From: Pseudomonas sp. UBA4617
GTDB lineage: Bacteria > Pseudomonadota > Gammaproteobacteria > Pseudomonadales > Pseudomonadaceae
DNA length: 64,000 bases
NCBI RefSeq assembly: GCF_002386445.1
Contig: NZ_DGIR01000014.1
Location: forward strand, 138,014-202,013
Direction: 5' to 3'
Below are positions 26,714 through 35,088 of the stretch, in pieces (position 1 is the stretch's first letter; each line of letters opens with the position of its first letter). A program made the position numbers and the translations under genes. Under the pieces are notes generated by a model. That model was not told the DNA's origin, did no database searches, and saw only the letters and a list, made by a program, of their open reading frames with translations.

Positions 26714-27967
26714 ATGTCCGCTGAAAAACAGAAGTACGGTGTCCACTCCGAAGCCGGCAAACTGCGCAAAGTGATGGTTTGCTCGCCGGGCCTGGCGCAC
26801 AAGCGCCTGACGCCGAGCAACTGTGACGAGCTGCTGTTCGACGATGTGATCTGGGTCGACCAGGCCAAGCGTGACCATTTCGACTTCGTCACCAAGATGC
26901 GCGAACGTGGCGTGGACGTGCTGGAAATGCACAACCTGCTGACCGACATCGTCCAGCAACCCGAAGCGCTGAAGTGGATTCTCGACCGCAAGATCACCCC
27001 AGACACCGTCGGTGTCGGCCTGACCAACGAAGTGCGCAGCTGGCTCGAGGGCCTCGAACCGCGCCACCTGGCCGAGTTCCTGATTGGCGGCGTCGCCGGG
27101 CAGGATCTGCCGCAAAGCGAAGGTGCCGATGTGGTCAAGATGTACAACGACTACCTGGGCCACTCCAGCTTCATCCTGCCACCGCTACCGAACACCCAGT
27201 TCACCCGTGACACCACCTGCTGGATCTACGGCGGCGTGACCTTGAACCCGATGTACTGGCCGGCGCGACGTCAGGAAACCCTGCTGACCACCGCCATCTA
27301 CAAGTTCCACCCACAGTTCACCAACGCCGACTTCCAGGTCTGGTACGGCGACCCGGACAAGGAACACGGCCAGTCCACCCTCGAAGGCGGCGACGTCATG
27401 CCGATCGGCAAGGGCATCGTGCTGATCGGCATGGGCGAGCGCACCTCGCGCCAGGCTATCGGCCAGTTGGCACAGAACCTGTTCGCCAAGGGCGCGGTGG
27501 AAAAGGTCATTGTTGCCGGCCTGCCGAAATCGCGTGCCGCCATGCACCTGGATACCGTATTCAGCTTCTGCGACCGCGACCTGGTCACGGTCTTCCCGGA
27601 AGTCGTCAAGGAAATCGTGCCATTCATCATCCGCCCGGACGAGAGCAAGCCGTACGGCATGGACGTGCGCCGCGAACACAAGTCGTTCATCGAAGTGGTA
27701 GGCGAGCAACTGGGCGTCAAGCTGCGCGTGGTTGAAACCGGCGGCAACAGCTTCGCCGCCGAGCGTGAGCAATGGGACGACGGCAACAACGTGGTGGCCA
27801 TCGAGCCGGGCGTGGTCATTGGCTACGACCGCAACACCTACACCAATACCCTGCTGCGCAAGGCCGGGGTCGAAGTCATCACCATCAGTGCCGGTGAGCT
27901 GGGCCGGGGCCGTGGCGGCGGCCACTGCATGACCTGCCCGATCGTGCGCGACCCCATCGACTACTAA
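26714..27967 (+). CDS. arcA: arginine deiminase
   Basis: A 417-residue enzyme that hydrolyses arginine to citrulline and ammonia. Family landmarks are the start SEAGKLRKVMVCSPGLAH, FTRDTTCWIYGGVTLNPM, LEGGDVMPIGKGIVLIGMGERTS, the catalytic His-bearing AMHLDTVFSFCDRDLV and the catalytic Cys in the C-terminal GRGGGHCMTCPI. It is the second gene of the operon, after a GGAGGAA ribosome site. Confidence 0.97.
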   Translation: MSAEKQKYGVHSEAGKLRKVMVCSPGLAHKRLTPSNCDELLFDDVIWVDQAKRDHFDFVTKMRERGVDVLEMHNLLTDIVQQPEALKWILDRKITPDTVGVGLTNEVRSWLEGLEPRHLAEFLIGGVAGQDLPQSEGADVVKMYNDYLGHSSFILPPLPNTQFTRDTTCWIYGGVTLNPMYWPARRQETLLTTAIYKFHPQFTNADFQVWYGDPDKEHGQSTLEGGDVMPIGKGIVLIGMGERTSRQAIGQLAQNLFAKGAVEKVIVAGLPKSRAAMHLDTVFSFCDRDLVTVFPEVVKEIVPFIIRPDESKPYGMDVRREHKSFIEVVGEQLGVKLRVVETGGNSFAAEREQWDDGNNVVAIEPGVVIGYDRNTYTNTLLRKAGVEVITISAGELGRGRGGGHCMTCPIVRDPIDY

Positions 27968-28036
27968 CGACCATCACCCCCGGCCGCCCACACCCAGCGG
28001 CGGCCGGTGCGTTCACCAAACTCAAGGAGATACGTC

Positions 28037-29047
28037 ATGGCGTTCAACATTCACAACCGCAACCTGCTCAGCCTGGAACACCACACCACCCGTGAGCTGC
28101 GCTACCTGCTGGATCTGTCCCGCGACCTCAAGCGCGCCAAATACACCGGCACCGAGCAACAGCACCTGAAGGGCAACAACATCGCCCTGATCTTCGAAAA
28201 AACCTCCACCCGTACCCGCTGCGCCTTTGAAGTGGCCGCCTACGACCAGGGTGCCAACGTCACCTACATCGACCCCAACTCATCGCAGATCGGCCACAAG
28301 GAAAGCATGAAGGACACCGCCCGCGTGCTTGGGCGCATGTACGATGCCATCGAGTACCGTGGCTTCAAGCAGGAAATCGTCGAAGAGCTGGCCAAGTACG
28401 CTGGCGTGCCGGTGTTCAACGGCCTGACCGACGAATACCACCCGACCCAGATGATCGCCGACGTGCTGACCATGCGCGAGCACAGCGACAAGCCGCTGCA
28501 TGACATCAGCTACGCCTACCTGGGCGATGCCCGCAACAACATGGGCAACTCGCTGCTGCTGATCGGTGCCAAGCTCGGTATGGACGTGCGCATCGCCGCA
28601 CCCAAGGCGCTGTGGCCGCATGACGACCTGGTCGAGCGTTGCCGCAAGTACGCCGAGGAAAGCGGCGCGCGCATCACTCTCACCGAAGATCCGGTTGCCG
28701 CAGTCAAGGGGGTGGACTTCGTGCACACCGACGTCTGGGTATCGATGGGCGAGCCGATCGAAGCCTGGGGCGAGCGCATCAAGCTGCTCAAGCCGTACCA
28801 GGTCAACGCCCAGTTGATGAAGTCCACCGGCAACCCGCGGACCAAGTTCATGCACTGCCTGCCGGCGTTCCACAATTCCGAAACCAAAGTGGGCAAGCAA
28901 ATTGCCGAACAGTACCCGGACCTGGCCAACGGTATCGAAGTGACCGACGACGTGTTCGAATCGCCGGCCTGCATCGCCTTCGAGCAGGCGGAAAACCGCA
29001 TGCACACGATCAAGGCGATCCTGGTATCGACCCTGGCTGATCTCTGA
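28037..29047 (+). CDS. arcB: catabolic ornithine carbamoyltransferase
   Basis: A 336-residue ornithine carbamoyltransferase that converts citrulline and phosphate to ornithine and carbamoyl phosphate. The carbamoyl-phosphate loop is EKTSTRTRCAFEVAA, with HPTQMIADVLTM and the ornithine-loop FMHCLPAFHN. The ATG at 28037 follows AAGGAGA closely. It is named argI in some P. putida annotations. The position between arcA and arcC marks it as the catabolic enzyme. Confidence 0.96.
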   Translation: MAFNIHNRNLLSLEHHTTRELRYLLDLSRDLKRAKYTGTEQQHLKGNNIALIFEKTSTRTRCAFEVAAYDQGANVTYIDPNSSQIGHKESMKDTARVLGRMYDAIEYRGFKQEIVEELAKYAGVPVFNGLTDEYHPTQMIADVLTMREHSDKPLHDISYAYLGDARNNMGNSLLLIGAKLGMDVRIAAPKALWPHDDLVERCRKYAEESGARITLTEDPVAAVKGVDFVHTDVWVSMGEPIEAWGERIKLLKPYQVNAQLMKSTGNPRTKFMHCLPAFHNSETKVGKQIAEQYPDLANGIEVTDDVFESPACIAFEQAENRMHTIKAILVSTLADL

Positions 29048-29062
29048 CAACCACCTCGCCCC

Positions 29063-29091
29063 TGTGGGGAGCTGGCAAGCCAGCTCCCACA
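29063..29091. repeat. strong hairpin between arcB and arcC
   Basis: The arms AGCTGGC and GCCAGCT close on a two-base loop and extend outward to GTGGG/CCCAC with a one-base bulge. No T-run follows, so it is more likely a REP-like or mRNA-stabilising hairpin than a terminator. It could adjust arcC expression relative to arcB. Confidence 0.6.
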
Positions 29092-29131
29092 CCGGATCGA
29101 GGCGCCCCCCTATCCGCAAAGGACATTCCCC

Positions 29132-30061
29132 ATGCGTATCGTTGTTGCATTGGGCGGCAACGCCCTGCTGCGTCGCGGCGAGCCCATGACCGCTGAGAAC
29201 CAGCGCGCCAATATCCGCACCGCCACCGAGCAGATCGCCAAGATCCACCCTGGCAACGAGCTGGTCATCGCCCACGGCAACGGCCCGCAGGTCGGCCTGT
29301 TGTCGCTGCAGGGCCTCTCCTACAAGCCCGACGAGGCGTACCCGCTGGACGTGCTCGGTGCCGAGACCGAGGGCATGATCGGTTACATGATCGAGCAGGA
29401 ACTGGGCAACCTGCTGGCCTTCGAAGTGCCGTTCGCCACCCTGCTGACCCAGGTGGAGGTGGACGCCAACGACCCCGCCTTCAAGGACCCGACCAAGTTC
29501 ATCGGCCCGGTCTATGCCAAGGAAGAGGCCGAGCGTCTGGCCAAGGAAAAAGGCTGGGTGGTCAAGGCCGACGGCGACAAGTACCGCCGCGTGGTGGCCA
29601 GCCCGAAACCCAAGCGCATCTTCGAGATTCGCCCGATCAAGTGGCTGCTGGAAAAAAACAGCATCGTGATCTGCGCGGGCGGTGGCGGCATCCCGACCAT
29701 GTACGACGAAAACCGCAAGCTCAAGGGCATCGAGGCGGTGATCGACAAGGACCTGTGCTCGGCCCTGCTGGCCGAGCAGCTGGATGCCGACCTGCTGATC
29801 ATCGCTACCGACGTCGATGCCGCCTACATCGACTGGGGCAAACCCTCGCAGAAGGCCATCGCCCAGGCCCACCCCGACGAACTCGAACGCCTTGGCTTCG
29901 CCGCCGGCTCCATGGGGCCGAAGGTGCAGGCCGCCTGTGATTTTGCCCGCCACACCGGCAAGGTGGCGGTGATCAGTTCGCTGGAGAACATCGAAGACAT
30001 CGTCAAAGGCACCGCCGGTACACGGGTTTCCACCGCGAAGCCGGGTATCAGCTACCGTTGA
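29132..30061 (+). CDS. arcC: carbamate kinase
   Basis: A 309-residue carbamate kinase that makes ATP, ammonia and CO2 from carbamoyl phosphate and ADP, the energy-yielding end of the pathway. Landmarks are VVALGGNALLRRGEPM, IAHGNGPQVGLLSLQ, ICAGGGGIPTMYDE and FAAGSMGPKVQAA. It is last in the arcDABC operon. A GC-rich hairpin follows at 30070. Confidence 0.97.
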   Translation: MRIVVALGGNALLRRGEPMTAENQRANIRTATEQIAKIHPGNELVIAHGNGPQVGLLSLQGLSYKPDEAYPLDVLGAETEGMIGYMIEQELGNLLAFEVPFATLLTQVEVDANDPAFKDPTKFIGPVYAKEEAERLAKEKGWVVKADGDKYRRVVASPKPKRIFEIRPIKWLLEKNSIVICAGGGGIPTMYDENRKLKGIEAVIDKDLCSALLAEQLDADLLIIATDVDAAYIDWGKPSQKAIAQAHPDELERLGFAAGSMGPKVQAACDFARHTGKVAVISSLENIEDIVKGTAGTRVSTAKPGISYR

Positions 30062-30069
30062 ATGCAGTG

Positions 30070-30095
30070 GGCGGGCGCTGGATGCCCGCCATTTT
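30070..30095 (+). terminator. terminator-like hairpin after arcC
   Basis: The stem GGCGGGC/GCCCGCC (30070-30076 and 30084-30090) has a 7-base loop and is followed by ATTTTC. The T-run is short, so termination may be partial. Confidence 0.5.
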
Positions 30096-30117
30096 CGATC
30101 TTCCAGAGGAACCTGCC

Positions 30118-30486
30118 ATGGCCCAGTACCACCCCGGTCGTGTACACATCGAGCGCACCGCGCTGAACCAGAATGACCACAGCTATGACCTGAACATCGA
30201 ATACGAGGCAGTGTCGGACCCCAAGGAAGGCCGAGGCATCGAGTTCAAGATGCATGGCAGCATCGAAGGCAAGACAGTCGATGAAAGATTCTTCCTGGCA
30301 AAGGACCAGGTACTACCCAGCTTTCTCATGCTTCTGAGCCGCAAGGCCCAGTCCTACCTGCCACCGTCCAAAAAATTTGAAAATCTGGGTTCGCCGCACA
30401 AGCTCTATGACCACATGTTCGCGGACATTCGCGAAAAACTCGATGTGAAGTCGGGCGACCCGATCAAGCCTGAACATCTGGAGTGA
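30118..30486 (+). CDS. small conserved Pseudomonas protein, probably DUF5064
   Basis: A 122-residue soluble protein starting MAQYHPGRVHIERTALNQ. It has no signal peptide or membrane segment and is mixed in charge. It resembles a small family seen mainly in Pseudomonas (DUF5064 as far as I can recognise), and no function is known. The ATG at 30118 follows AGAGGAA. It lies after arcC but behind a terminator-like hairpin, so it may not belong to the arc operon. A perfect 10-base GC stem-loop follows at 30494-30516. Confidence 0.7.
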   Translation: MAQYHPGRVHIERTALNQNDHSYDLNIEYEAVSDPKEGRGIEFKMHGSIEGKTVDERFFLAKDQVLPSFLMLLSRKAQSYLPPSKKFENLGSPHKLYDHMFADIREKLDVKSGDPIKPEHLE

Positions 30487-30493
30487 TGTCATT

Positions 30494-30516
30494 CCGGGGC
30501 CGCTCTGCGGCCCCGG
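30494..30516. terminator. GC-rich hairpin after small DUF gene
   Basis: A perfect 10-base stem, CCGGGGCCGC and GCGGCCCCGG, closes a 3-base loop directly after the DUF5064-type gene. No T-run follows. It may be a weak terminator or an RNA-stabilising structure. Confidence 0.45.
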
Positions 30517-30565
30517 CGATGTTAGGGCATACTACCCCCCTCCCCAGCCACCACCGCAGCTCCCC

Positions 30566-32074
30566 ATGCGCATCCACGTCAGCTTCATCGACCGCGTCGG
30601 CATCACCCAGGAAGTACTCGCCCTGCTCGGTGCCCGCAACCTCAACCTGGACGCCGTGGAGATGGTCCCGCCGAACGTCTACATCGACGCCCCCACCCTC
30701 AGCCCCGCCGTACTCGAAGAACTGCACGACGCACTGTTCGAGGTCCAGGGCGTGCAGTCGGTGGATGTGGTCGACATTCTCCCAGGGCAACGCCGCCACC
30801 TGCAGCTCGATGCCCTGCTGGCGGCGATGAGCGACCCGGTACTGGCAGTGGACAGTGCCGGCAAGGTGCTGCTGGCCAACCCGGCGCTGATCGAATTGTG
30901 CGGCCGCGAATCCGCAGGGCGTTCGGTGGATGAGCTGTTCGGCGACCCGGCACTGCTGCAGGCGCTGCAGGACAACAACTTCCACCTGCCCATGCGCGAG
31001 ATGCAGCTCAACGGCCAGAGCCTGCTGCTGGACGCCACGCCGATCACCAACGCCGGGGGCCTGCTGACGCTGTACCCGCCCACGCGCATGGGTGAACGCC
31101 TGTCGGCCCTGCACCACGACCATGCCGAGGGCTTCGATGCGTTGCTTGGCGAATCGTCGGCGATCCGCACCCTGAAGGCCCGTGCCTTGCGCGTGGCGAC
31201 GCTCGATGCGCCGCTGTTGGTGCACGGCGAAACCGGCACCGGCAAAGAGCTGGTAGCCCGCGCCTGCCACGCCATCAGCAGTCGCCACGCGGCGCCTTTC
31301 CTGGCGCTGAACTGTGCCGCGCTGCCCGAAAGCCTGGCCGAGAGCGAACTGTTCGGCTATGCCCCGGGCGCCTTCACCGGCGCGCAACGAGGGGGCAAGC
31401 CCGGGCTGATGGAGCTGGCCAACCAGGGCACGGTGTTTCTCGATGAAATCGGCGAGATGTCGCCGTACCTGCAGGCCAAGCTGCTGCGTTTTCTCAGCGA
31501 TGGCAGTTTCCGCCGGGTGGGCGGCGACCGTGAAGTGAAGGTGGACGTACGCATCATCAGCGCCACCCACCGTGACCTGGAACGCATGGTCGCCGAAGGC
31601 AGCTTCCGCGAAGACCTGTTCTACCGCCTCAACGTGCTCAACCTGCAGGTGCCACCGCTGCGCGACCGTGGCCAGGATATCCTGATGCTGGCGCATTTCT
31701 TCATGCAGCAGGCCTGCACGCAGATCCAGCGCCCGCCCTGCCGGCTGACCCCGGCCACCCATTCCGCATTGCTGGCCAACCCTTGGCCAGGCAATGTGCG
31801 CCAGCTGCAGAACGTGATCTTCCGCGCTGCGGCCATCTGCGAGGGCAACCTGGTGGATATCGGTGACCTGGACATCGCCGGCACCTCGGTCGCCCGCGGA
31901 CAGGATGGCGAAGTGGCGAGCCTGGAACAGGCCGTGGCCGATTTCGAGCGCGAGTTGTTGCAACGCCTGTACGCCAGCTACCCATCGACGCGACAACTGG
32001 CCGGGCGCCTGCAAACCTCACATACCGCCATTGCCCAGCGCCTGCGTAAATATGGAATACCGGGCAACGCTTGA
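30566..32074 (+). CDS. gcsR: TyrR-type sigma-54 activator, probably GcsR (glycine-responsive)
   Basis: A 502-residue enhancer-binding protein. It has an N-terminal ACT domain (MRIHVSFIDRVGITQEVLAL), a PAS-like domain at about residues 80-180, an AAA+ domain with Walker A GETGTGKEL, the sigma-54 contact GAFTGA, Walker B VFLDEIGEMS and an R-finger region, and a C-terminal TyrR-like helix-turn-helix (TSHTAIAQRLRKYGI). In P. aeruginosa the TyrR-like GcsR activates gcvH2-gcvP2-glyA2-sdaA-gcvT2 in response to glycine. Here the matching gcv operon lies 20 kb away with a sigma-54 promoter and GcsR-like sites. PhhR is the other family member to consider, but its N-terminus differs from what I recall. 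Confidence 0.8.
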   Translation: MRIHVSFIDRVGITQEVLALLGARNLNLDAVEMVPPNVYIDAPTLSPAVLEELHDALFEVQGVQSVDVVDILPGQRRHLQLDALLAAMSDPVLAVDSAGKVLLANPALIELCGRESAGRSVDELFGDPALLQALQDNNFHLPMREMQLNGQSLLLDATPITNAGGLLTLYPPTRMGERLSALHHDHAEGFDALLGESSAIRTLKARALRVATLDAPLLVHGETGTGKELVARACHAISSRHAAPFLALNCAALPESLAESELFGYAPGAFTGAQRGGKPGLMELANQGTVFLDEIGEMSPYLQAKLLRFLSDGSFRRVGGDREVKVDVRIISATHRDLERMVAEGSFREDLFYRLNVLNLQVPPLRDRGQDILMLAHFFMQQACTQIQRPPCRLTPATHSALLANPWPGNVRQLQNVIFRAAAICEGNLVDIGDLDIAGTSVARGQDGEVASLEQAVADFERELLQRLYASYPSTRQLAGRLQTSHTAIAQRLRKYGIPGNA

Positions 32075-32139
32075 TCGAATGCTTTTCTGCCCTTTCCCAT
32101 GGCGCAAGGCTGCTCTCGCCGAAGCCGCAACGGCAAGCA

Positions 32140-33222
32140 CTACTGGGGCGCGGTCGTGCTTGCCAGGCGCCCCGCATGAGTCGGCGCCGGGGCTGCTCTG
32201 GAGTCCCGTGCCCTGGCTGTTTCACGGCGCAGCACCGGAAGGATCTCGCTACCGAAAAGCTCAAGCATGTCCAGCACCTCGGGCAGTGGAATACCGGCAT
32301 GGTCGAACAGGAACAGTTGCCGTTGGTAATCGCCGAACTGCTCGCGGAAAGTCAAGGTCTTGTCGATGATCTCCTGAGGGCTGCCGACCGACAATGGCGT
32401 CTGTTCCATGAATTCTTCCAGCGATGGACCGTGGCCATACACCGGTGCGTTGTCGAAGAACGGACGAAAACGCTCGCGTGCGACCTGGGACTGACGGTTG
32501 ACGAAGATGTGCCCCCCGAGGCCGACGATAGCGTCCTGCTCCGTACCGTGGCCGTGGTAGGCGTAGCGCGAGCGGTAGAACGCGACCAGGCGTTGGAAAT
32601 GACCTTTTGGCCAGAGGATATGGCTGGCAAAAAAGCCGTCCCCATAGCGCGCCGCCTGTTCTGCGATTTCCGGTGTGCGAATCGAACCATGCCAGACGAA
32701 CGGCGGCAGCCCATCCAGTGGGCGGGGAATGGACGTGAAACGACGAAGCGGTGCGCGAAAACGCCCTTCCCAGTCAATTTCTTCCTCGCGCCATAGGCGG
32801 TGCAGCAGGTCGTAGTTCTCCAGCGCCAGCGGCAGCGCCTGCATGATGTCCTTGTCGAACCAGGGGTAGACCTGCGCCGTGTTGCCGCGCCCCAGCATCA
32901 GGTCCATGCGCCCGCCCGAGAGATGCTGCAGCACGGCATATTCCTCTGCCAGGCGCACCGGGTCGTTGGTGGTGATCAGCGTGGTCGAGGTGGAAAGGAT
33001 CAGCCGCGAAGTCTGCGCGGCAATGAAGGCCAGAAGCGTGGTGGGCGACGACGTCACGAATGGCGGGTTATGGTGCTCCCCTGTCGCGAACACGTCCAGG
33101 CCGATCTCTTCGGCCTTGAGTGCTATGCGGACCATGGCCTGCAGCCTTTCAGCCTCGCTCGGGGTACGACCGGTGCTGGGGTCGCGGGTCACATCGCCGA
33201 CACTGTAGATTCCGAATTGCAT
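32140..33222 (-). CDS. luciferase-like (LLM) flavin-dependent monooxygenase
   Basis: A 360-residue member of the bacterial luciferase-like superfamily, which uses reduced FMN from a separate reductase. Landmarks are ALKAEEIGLDVFATGEHHN, the SRLILSTSTTLITTNDPVRL strand region, LSGGRMDLMLGRGN and EIAEQAARYGDGFF. The substrate cannot be read from sequence. I chose the ATG at 33222 (MQFGIYSVGD) because GGAGG lies 5 bases upstream. A promoter with the shared operator lies 30-57 bases upstream. The gene is convergent with gcsR. The last 25 residues are low-complexity (Ala/Thr/Arg) and look poorly conserved. Confidence 0.85.
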   Translation of the reverse strand: MQFGIYSVGDVTRDPSTGRTPSEAERLQAMVRIALKAEEIGLDVFATGEHHNPPFVTSSPTTLLAFIAAQTSRLILSTSTTLITTNDPVRLAEEYAVLQHLSGGRMDLMLGRGNTAQVYPWFDKDIMQALPLALENYDLLHRLWREEEIDWEGRFRAPLRRFTSIPRPLDGLPPFVWHGSIRTPEIAEQAARYGDGFFASHILWPKGHFQRLVAFYRSRYAYHGHGTEQDAIVGLGGHIFVNRQSQVARERFRPFFDNAPVYGHGPSLEEFMEQTPLSVGSPQEIIDKTLTFREQFGDYQRQLFLFDHAGIPLPEVLDMLELFGSEILPVLRRETARARDSRAAPAPTHAGRLASTTAPQ

Positions 33223-33251
33223 CCTTGCCTCCAGGGCTAACGTTTTTTTTG

Positions 33252-33281
33252 ATTGTACGCATGTACGCGAACTGTTCAACT
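33252..33281 (-). promoter_or_regulatory. promoter with cluster operator, copy A
   Basis: On the minus strand TTGAAC (33274-33279), a 16-base spacer and TACAAT (33252-33257) form a sigma-70-type promoter for the luciferase-like gene. The spacer holds GTTC-N10-GTAC. The 25-base core matches copy C at 19 positions, and the 31-base plus-strand stretch 33251-33281 matches the TetR-gene copy at 42721-42751 in 23 positions. Confidence 0.7.
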
Positions 33282-33361
33282 CCTTTTCCCGGGCGTATGA
33301 TCATCACGTCGCCGGCGCCTCGCCGCGACACTCATGGATAGCCGGACAAAGGAGATACGTC

Positions 33362-33547
33362 ATGCCAGAGGTCATTGTTTACGCAACCGCAGGCCGTTCC
33401 GAACAGCAGAAGAAGCATCTGCTGCGCTCGGTGACCGAGGCCGTCGCGAGCAGCTTCGAGATAGCCCGCGAGCACGTGGTAGTGCAGATCGTGGAAGCAC
33501 CACCTGGCGACAAGGCCAAGGGCGGAATCCCTTTCGACGAGCGCTGA
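33362..33547 (+). CDS. 4-oxalocrotonate tautomerase-family protein
   Basis: A 61-residue protein with Pro directly after the initiator Met, the general base of this family, and Arg11 (counting Pro as 1) in the expected place. The Arg39 of classical 4-oxalocrotonate tautomerase is Val here, so a different substrate or activity is likely. AAGGAG lies at about 33349-33354, upstream of the ATG. It sits between the luciferase-like gene (divergent) and the acyl-CoA-dehydrogenase-like monooxygenase, both inside the shared-operator regulon. Confidence 0.8.
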   Translation: MPEVIVYATAGRSEQQKKHLLRSVTEAVASSFEIAREHVVVQIVEAPPGDKAKGGIPFDER

Positions 33548-33708
33548 AGCCTGCCACAGGCACGGTGCATTGCACCGTGCCCTTTCTATGCAAAGCCTTA
33601 CATATATTCGCCAATTGCCTGCGTGAACCGACGGTTCACCGTGTTCTGCGCCTCGATCACACCAATGTCATTCGAAAACGCCGTTTACAGAAGGACTGTA
33701 CGAAAGAC

Positions 33709-33737
33709 TTGCAACAGTACGACTGTATGCGTACATT
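33709..33737 (+). promoter_or_regulatory. promoter with cluster operator, copy C
   Basis: TTGCAA (33709-33714), a 17-base spacer and TACATT (33732-33737) form a sigma-70-type promoter. GTAC-N10-GTAC (33717-33734) overlaps it. It lies 60 bases upstream of the acyl-CoA-dehydrogenase-like gene and probably drives that gene and the efflux genes behind it. It matches copy D in 18 of 25 core positions. Confidence 0.7.
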
Positions 33738-33796
33738 GGCCTTGTTCGATGTCGATACGGACCCAAGGTTTCATCCCTCACAGCAAGGAGCTGAAC

Positions 33797-34948
33797 ATGA
33801 AGACATTGATGCAGTGGCGTGACCTGCCTGCCGAGGCAGAAGAATGGATGGCGCGTATCGAAGCGGTCCGGCCGCTGATTCTGCAGCACCGTGATTACGC
33901 CGAAGTGCAAGGTGAAACCCACCCCGAGGTGATGGCCGAGCTGTTCAAGCTGGGCTTTTCCCGCCTGTGCGTCAGCAAGGCGTTTGGTGGCCAGCAGCTG
34001 GACATGCGCGTCATCTCGCAAATTATCCAGCGTCTTGCTGCAATTGACGCCTCGGTCTCGTGGCAGGTCATGGTGCAGGTCGCCATGGGGCGGCTCGCCG
34101 ATTACCTGCCAGAGCAGGCGGCTCGTGAAATCTACAGTTCCTGCAATGGCTTCGTCGTCGGTGCGATCCATTCCGGTGGCGAGGCGATCGCGGTGGACGG
34201 TGGTTACCGGGTCAGCGGCAAGTGGGGTTTTGCCAGCGGTTCGGCACATGCTGACTGGTTAGTGTGCACGGCAACACTCCACCAGGAAGTTGCCGATGGC
34301 ACGGAGCCCCAGGTGCGCATGTTCTTCGTACCACGCAGCGACTGCCGCATCATCAAGACCTGGGACGTACTGGGCATGCGGGGAACGGGCAGCAATCATT
34401 TCGAATGCAGCAATGTCTGGGTTCCGGCCCACTACTGCGTCAACACCGAGGCACTGAGAAAGGCGCCAGCGCCTCGTGACTCCCTGGCCTACAAGGTGGG
34501 GTACTACGACTTCGGCACGATCGCCGCGATGGGCACCGTGCTTGGCGTGGCCAAGGCCGCCCTGGCGTATTTCCGTGACGAGCGCACCCTGCCGGGCGAT
34601 GAAGGCGTGGCGGCACTGACCAGCGAGAAGACCGGTATCGTGCTGGCGCAGCTGCACACCGCGCAACTGTTGCTAGAGGATGCCATCACACAGGCCGAGC
34701 AGGCTGATGGTGATGGCCTCAACGTCCGCGTCGCACTGGCCGGATCGCTCCTCAACGAGTACGCCGTCAATGCGGTGAACCAACTGCACGGGCTGACCGG
34801 CTCCAAGGCGGTCTACAAAGCATGCGAACTGGAACGCTGCCTTCGCGACATCCATGTCGGTTCCAAGCATTTTGTCCTCTCGCCGTTGAACCTCTTCGGC
34901 CTGGGCAAGCTGTATCTGGGCAAGGCACAGACCAGCAAGATCTATTGA
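33797..34948 (+). CDS. acyl-CoA-dehydrogenase-fold flavin monooxygenase (group D)
   Basis: A 383-residue protein of the acyl-CoA dehydrogenase fold, most like two-component flavin monooxygenases (HpaB, HsaA, DszC and sugar N-oxygenase relatives). Visible segments are VSKAFGGQQLDMRVISQIIQ, YRVSGKWGFASGSAHADW, WDVLGMRGTGSNHFE and the C-terminal RCLRDIHVGSKH with the conserved R-D-H. Such enzymes take reduced flavin from a reductase; the HpaC-like gene at 42104 is the obvious partner. Aromatic hydroxylation is my first guess. AAGGAG lies 6 bases before the ATG. An in-frame upstream start at 33623 adds unrelated sequence. Confidence 0.82.
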   Translation: MKTLMQWRDLPAEAEEWMARIEAVRPLILQHRDYAEVQGETHPEVMAELFKLGFSRLCVSKAFGGQQLDMRVISQIIQRLAAIDASVSWQVMVQVAMGRLADYLPEQAAREIYSSCNGFVVGAIHSGGEAIAVDGGYRVSGKWGFASGSAHADWLVCTATLHQEVADGTEPQVRMFFVPRSDCRIIKTWDVLGMRGTGSNHFECSNVWVPAHYCVNTEALRKAPAPRDSLAYKVGYYDFGTIAAMGTVLGVAKAALAYFRDERTLPGDEGVAALTSEKTGIVLAQLHTAQLLLEDAITQAEQADGDGLNVRVALAGSLLNEYAVNAVNQLHGLTGSKAVYKACELERCLRDIHVGSKHFVLSPLNLFGLGKLYLGKAQTSKIY

Positions 34949-35088
34949 TCGCGACCGTGGTCGCGAATTACTGACAGTCAGTCAAGCAGCTCCCGGCCAG
35001 GCCGGCCGGGCCAGGACTGATGCAGGTTGGAGTTTCTTGAATGTTGAATTTCCAGGAGGTCGCCGTCCCAGGCGACAGGGGGTAAGTC

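Noticed and set aside
33797..34948. Reading the acyl-CoA-dehydrogenase-like protein as a dTDP-aminosugar N-oxygenase
   Set aside because: Such enzymes share the fold and rmlA/rmlB are nearby, but there is no aminotransferase to make the aminosugar. Kept only as a remote alternative.
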